From assembly GCF_003544915.1 (NCBI RefSeq), contig NZ_CP032097.1:1054001-1118000 (forward strand): DNA of 64,000 nucleotides, in the 5' to 3' direction. The stretch is from Arcobacter ellisii. GTDB taxonomy: Bacteria > Campylobacterota > Campylobacteria > Campylobacterales > Arcobacteraceae. The position numbers and the translations under genes are program-made. Shown one piece after another: positions 60,044 through 64,000 of this stretch (its first letter is position 1; each line of letters opens with the position of its first letter). The notes beneath the pieces are model-generated. The model was not told the DNA's origin. It saw only the letters and a program-made list of their open reading frames with translations, and did not search any database.

Positions 60044-62373
60044 TGGAAGAAGTTGAGTATAAAAGTTTCAAATTATCTGGAATTATAAAAAAAGTTTTAT
60101 ATAAAAATGACGAAACAAAATACATAATAGCAGTTTTAGAAAATAATCAAAAAGTTTGTGGAACATATTTTGATACTGATATTGAAAAAATTGTAGGTGA
60201 AGAGGTAGTTTTAAAAGGAAATTGGACAACTCATAAAAAATATGGAGTTCAATTTGAGTTTGATACTTTGGAACTTAAAGAAGCGGAAATATTCTTTTTT
60301 CTTACAAAAATTGTAAAAGGTGTAGGAAAAAAATTTGCCCACGAACTTTTAGAAAAATACTCAGAAGAAGAGTTAGTTGAAATTTTAAATGAAAGACCAA
60401 ATGAACTTTTAGATTTCAAAGGAATAAAAGATAAAAAACTTGAAACCATCGTTACTTCTTGGCAAAAATTCAAACACTTAAGAGAACTTGGCTCTTTTTT
60501 AGGAAAGTTTGGAGTTACTTCAAATCTTATTACAAAAATCTATTCAAGTTTGGGTGAAGTTGAAAATCTTATAGATAAAATCAAAGAAAATCCATATATT
60601 TTGATAAATATAAAAGGAATTGGATTTAAAAGAGCTGATGAAATAGCAAAATCACTTGGAATTGACCCAAAATCTGAGTTTAGAATAATGGCTTGTTTGA
60701 ACTATACTTTAAGAGAATATTGTGATAATAATGGAAACTCTTCAATAGATAAATTTCATTTATATAAACTTTTAGATGAAAGTTTACGATTTTCAAACGA
60801 AGAACTTTTATATGAGCAAGCAATTTCAAAAATGTTAGTTGAAGAAAATATTTTTGTAACAAGTGAAAATAGATTAGCTCTTTCAATGCTTTATTATTCA
60901 GAAAAAAGAATTTTGGAATTTTTTGCAAGAAGAAAAGATGAAAAAAATAGAAAAATCATTGCTACTTTTGATGAATATTTAGTAAAAAAACAACAAACTT
61001 TAGGTTTTGAGTTAAGTGAAGAACAAAAAAAAGCAGTTGAACTTATAAATAGTGGTGAAAAAACTCTATTTTTGATTGGTTACGCAGGAACTGGAAAATC
61101 AACTTCAAGTAGGGCAATACTTGAACTTCTTGAAGAGATAATGAGTTATGATGACATTATGACTATTGCACTTTCTGGAATTGCGTCTCAAAGAATAAGT
61201 GATACAACAGGTTATAACTCTTCAACAATTCAAAGTTTACTCGTAAAACATAAAGAAAAAGATTTTTTCCCATATAAAGCCATTTTACTTGATGAAGCTT
61301 CAATGGTAAATTCAGTAACTTTTTATCAAATTATTTCAAAAATATCTGATGATACGATTTTTATAATTGTTGGAGATGATGGGCAGTTACCAGCAATTGG
61401 TGCAGGGAATGTATTAGCTGATGCTATAAAATATGAATTAGCTCCCATTTGTAAACTTACTAAAATATATAGACAAAATGAAAATCAAGCAATTGCTGTA
61501 ATTGCAAATGATATTAGACGTGGGGAAGTTCCAGCTTATAAAGAAGAGTATGAAGATTTTAAATTTATTGATGTTTCTATTTCAAACTATTATTCAAAAA
61601 AGAATTCTGTCTCTTCAAATGATTTTGCCGATTTAAGGGGAGAAAATAGTGAATATATTTTGAATAATATTTTAAATATCTCTTCAACTTATATACAAGA
61701 TTATTATGATTTCATAAAAAAGAAAAAAATATCAAATGCTTTAACACTTTTTCAAGTAATAACCCCAATGAAAGGTGGAATTTTAGGAGTTGATAATCTA
61801 AATATGCAACTTCAAAAACTTTTTAATCATACAAAAGGAAAAGCTTTTGTTTCAAAAGTTTATGAGTATAAATTAACTGATAAAGTTATTCATATAAAAA
61901 ATGAAAATATGCGAGCTCAAACTATGAGTATGTACAAAAGTGGTTCAACAGATTTTTTAGAAAGAAGAGTTTATAATGGTCAATTAGGACTTATAATAAA
62001 ACTTGATTTTGATGAAGAAAAATGTATTGTTTTATATCCAAATGATGATATGGTCGTGTTTTATGACTTTGAAACAGTTCATAGTCTGTTATCTTTAGCT
62101 TATTGTTTAACTATTCACAAAACTCAAGGTATGGAGTATGAAAATGCTTTAATTCCTATGAGTTTTTCCCATTATATTATGCATAATACAAAACTTTTAT
62201 ACACAGCAATCACAAGAGCTAAAAAAATGTGTTTTATTGTTGGGGAAGAAGAAGCTTTTAAAAGTGCTTGTAAAAAATTAGAAATAACAATTAGAGAATC
62301 TGTAATAAATGATTTATTAAGTAAAAAAGAGCCGAATATTGAGTCTTTTAATGAAGAAATGATTATTATTTAA
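60043..62373 (+). CDS. RecD2-like ATP-dependent DNA helicase
   Basis: 776 aa. N-terminal OB/helix-hairpin-helix region (FLTKIVKGVGKKFAHELLE, NIKGIGFKRADEIAKSLGI), then SF1B helicase motifs: Walker A GYAGTGKSTSS near 347, Walker B LLDEASMVN, IVGDDGQLPAIGAGNVL, KIYRQNE and C-terminal TIHKTQGMEYENALI and LLYTAITRAKK. The layout is RecD2, which acts without RecBC, on 5'-3' unwinding in repair. Slightly longer than usual, with a polar insert near 500-560. Confidence 0.9.
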   Translation: MEEVEYKSFKLSGIIKKVLYKNDETKYIIAVLENNQKVCGTYFDTDIEKIVGEEVVLKGNWTTHKKYGVQFEFDTLELKEAEIFFFLTKIVKGVGKKFAHELLEKYSEEELVEILNERPNELLDFKGIKDKKLETIVTSWQKFKHLRELGSFLGKFGVTSNLITKIYSSLGEVENLIDKIKENPYILINIKGIGFKRADEIAKSLGIDPKSEFRIMACLNYTLREYCDNNGNSSIDKFHLYKLLDESLRFSNEELLYEQAISKMLVEENIFVTSENRLALSMLYYSEKRILEFFARRKDEKNRKIIATFDEYLVKKQQTLGFELSEEQKKAVELINSGEKTLFLIGYAGTGKSTSSRAILELLEEIMSYDDIMTIALSGIASQRISDTTGYNSSTIQSLLVKHKEKDFFPYKAILLDEASMVNSVTFYQIISKISDDTIFIIVGDDGQLPAIGAGNVLADAIKYELAPICKLTKIYRQNENQAIAVIANDIRRGEVPAYKEEYEDFKFIDVSISNYYSKKNSVSSNDFADLRGENSEYILNNILNISSTYIQDYYDFIKKKKISNALTLFQVITPMKGGILGVDNLNMQLQKLFNHTKGKAFVSKVYEYKLTDKVIHIKNENMRAQTMSMYKSGSTDFLERRVYNGQLGLIIKLDFDEEKCIVLYPNDDMVVFYDFETVHSLLSLAYCLTIHKTQGMEYENALIPMSFSHYIMHNTKLLYTAITRAKKMCFIVGEEEAFKSACKKLEITIRESVINDLLSKKEPNIESFNEEMIII

Positions 62374-62431
62374 CAAACATAAAAGCAACTTTTTTGTATT
62401 ATCTCTAAAATTTTTAAGAGGATTATATTTT

Positions 62432-63895
62432 ATGATTACTTGGATGCAAAGACATAAAAAGTGGTTAGTAATTACTATTTGGATAAGTACAATTGCATTC
62501 GTTGGAGCTGGATTTGTTGGTTGGGGTTCTTACGAGTATGGGAAACAAGGTGGTGCAGTAGCTGTTGTTGGAGATAGAGAAGTTTCTGTTGAAGAGTATC
62601 AACAAGAGTATTCAAACCTTTATGACCAATATTCAAGAATGTTTGGCTCAATGTTTAATAACGAATTAGCTGAACAATTAAAATTAAAAGATGTAGCTTA
62701 TAGACAAGTTTTACAAAAAAATCTAATTATGGCTTATGGTGATTCTTTAGGATTAGATGTTACTGATGAAGAAGTTGCAAGAGAATTAATAAAATATCAA
62801 GCTTTTGCTAAAGATGGAAAATTTGATAAAGAGACTTATATCAAAGTTTTAGCTCAAAATAAAATGACACCAAAAGATTTTGAAGCTTCTTTAAAAAGAA
62901 ATCTTTTATTACAAAAAGTTCAAACTCTATTCCAAGTAAATCCTACTTCAAATGAGATAGAGAATATTAGTAAATTATTATTCTTAGAAGATGATATAAC
63001 AATCAAAATATTATCAATCAATGATATTAATGTTGAATTAAAAGATGATGAACTAAAAAAATATTGGGAAGAAAATAAAAACTCTTATATGTCTGAAGTT
63101 TCATATGATTTACAAATTAAAGAAATCCCTTTAATCAATTCAAATTCAAGTGAAGATGATATAAAATCTCATTATGAAAAATTCAAAATTGATTATAAAC
63201 ATGAAGATGGAAAAATCAAATCTTTAGAAGAAGCAAGAGAACAAATAATCAAAGATTTAGATGAGAAGTTTACAAAAACTGAAGCTTTAAAAATCTATTT
63301 AAAACTTAAAAAAGATGAAGAGAAATTTGAAATTAATCAAACTTTTACAGAATCAGCTCTTCCATACTCTTCTGAAAACAGTACAAAAATTCAAGAGTTA
63401 AAAGAAACAGAAATAGTAAAACCATTTTTTGAAAATAATAAATACTATATAGTTAAATTAGTTAAGAAAAATCCTTCTACAGTTTTAGCTTATGAAAATG
63501 CTTTATCTCAAGTTAAAATAGATTTTGAAAAAGTTTTAAAAACTAAAAAATTAGAAGAAACAGCAAATACATCACTAAAAGATTTTAAAGGTGAAGAGAT
63601 TTCTGGAATTACTAGAGAATCAGTTACTAAAATTTCTGGTTTAGAACAACAAGAAGCTGCTAAATTTTTAAATCAATTATTTTCTGCTACAACTAAAGAG
63701 GGAATAATTAAATTAGACAATAAAGTTGTACTTTATAGAATAAATAATTCAAAAATGGGTGATTACAATAAAACTAAAGATGATGTTGTAAAAGAAACAA
63801 TAATCCAACTTCAAGAAGAAGAATTAATGTTAAATCTATTAAAAAGATTAGAAAATACTTTTGCAATTCAATCTTCAATCCAAGAGAAGGAGTAA
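62432..63895 (+). CDS. PpiD/SurA-like periplasmic folding protein
   Basis: 487 aa, ATG with AGAGGA upstream. One N-terminal anchor (WLVITIWISTIAFVGAGFVGWG) then a SurA_N_3/PpiD chaperone region (AVVGDREVSVEEYQQEYSNL, ALKR-like helices). The central segment where a parvulin PPIase would sit shows no clear parvulin motif, so it may be chaperone only. Stands directly before ftsA, as in Campylobacter. Confidence 0.85.
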   Translation: MITWMQRHKKWLVITIWISTIAFVGAGFVGWGSYEYGKQGGAVAVVGDREVSVEEYQQEYSNLYDQYSRMFGSMFNNELAEQLKLKDVAYRQVLQKNLIMAYGDSLGLDVTDEEVARELIKYQAFAKDGKFDKETYIKVLAQNKMTPKDFEASLKRNLLLQKVQTLFQVNPTSNEIENISKLLFLEDDITIKILSINDINVELKDDELKKYWEENKNSYMSEVSYDLQIKEIPLINSNSSEDDIKSHYEKFKIDYKHEDGKIKSLEEAREQIIKDLDEKFTKTEALKIYLKLKKDEEKFEINQTFTESALPYSSENSTKIQELKETEIVKPFFENNKYYIVKLVKKNPSTVLAYENALSQVKIDFEKVLKTKKLEETANTSLKDFKGEEISGITRESVTKISGLEQQEAAKFLNQLFSATTKEGIIKLDNKVVLYRINNSKMGDYNKTKDDVVKETIIQLQEEELMLNLLKRLENTFAIQSSIQEKE

Positions 63896-63898
63896 TAA

Positions 63899-64000
63899 TT
63901 GAATAATACTTTTTTAGCAATAGATATAGGTTCTTCAGCTGTAACTGCAGTTATTGCAAAACATGATTTAGATAATAATATAAATATTTTAGGTACGGGT
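63899..64000 (+). CDS. ftsA: cell division protein FtsA (5' end only)
   Basis: 34 codons before the window ends. TTG start at 63899 with AAGGAG six bases upstream. NNTFLAIDIGSSAVTAVIA is the phosphate-1 motif of the actin-like ATPase fold; its place after the PpiD-like gene agrees with ftsA of other Campylobacterota. Anchors FtsZ to the membrane. Confidence 0.85.
   Translation, partial: MNNTFLAIDIGSSAVTAVIAKHDLDNNINILGTG

Noticed and set aside
1-64000. CRISPR array, tRNA, rRNA or insertion sequence
   Set aside because: No spaced direct-repeat series, no cloverleaf or rRNA-like GC-rich stretch and no transposase motif was seen on either strand by eye.

Overview
The window is a strongly AT-rich stretch of bacterial chromosome. 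Gene content and order point to the Arcobacter group (Aliarcobacter or a close relative) of the Campylobacterota. The markers are: the cluster ubiX-coaD-tmk-hisS-speA-cysE; rplI-hslV-hslU; tatD-mltD-rlpA followed by hisB-kdsC-lptC-lptA-engB; a PpiD/SurA-like gene directly before ftsA; type 2 argC; and frequent TTG/GTG starts behind AAGGA-type ribosome sites. I see no rRNA, tRNA, CRISPR array, insertion sequence or integrase.

Layout. 1-3.8 kb looks most like accessory DNA: a RhuM-family protein cut by the window edge, a HEPN-like protein, an HD-domain protein and a possible PD-(D/E)XK-fold protein. 3.8-18.8 kb holds two CNNM/CorC-type membrane proteins, each behind a possible small upstream ORF, plus an L,D-transpeptidase, a DTW-domain protein, an AI-2E-type transporter, a HerA-like ATPase coupled to a HugZ-like protein, a FlaG-like protein, uvrA with a DUF309 gene, and a GGDEF/EAL protein. 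18.9-21.9 kb carries a full-length but catalytically stripped aconitase homologue coupled to a GNAT gene. 21.9-29.9 kb has a zinc-ribbon membrane protein lacking a usual start codon, an RhlE-like helicase and the seven-gene ubiX-to-TSUP operon. 30-39.7 kb runs rightwards: a serine-recombinase homologue without its catalytic residues, rplI-hslVU, a receiver-like protein, tatD with a non-ATG/GTG/TTG start, then the cell-envelope cluster to engB and a short acetyltransferase. 39.7-49 kb holds argC, a MocR regulator divergent from a flavin-binding protein gene, a TolC-adaptor-RND operon in which the RND gene is split in two by one in-frame stop, and a frameshifted sulfurtransferase gene. 49-64 kb contains a histidine kinase, the leftward block fliK-flhB'-mreD-like-mrdA-fliP, a Tat-exported GMC dehydrogenase pair, a possible outer-membrane protein, an arsC-like gene, a RecD2-type helicase, the PpiD-like gene and the start of ftsA.

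How it fits together. Most of the window is housekeeping: envelope building (kdsC, lptCA, mrdA, mltD, rlpA, L,D-transpeptidase), arginine and polyamine synthesis, DNA repair and proteolysis. The points worth most attention are the aconitase pseudoenzyme module, the dead serine recombinase with a palindrome over its own promoter, the two CNNM leaders, two genes that begin on non-canonical codons and are easily missed, the split RND gene, and the HEPN/RhuM pair at the left edge.
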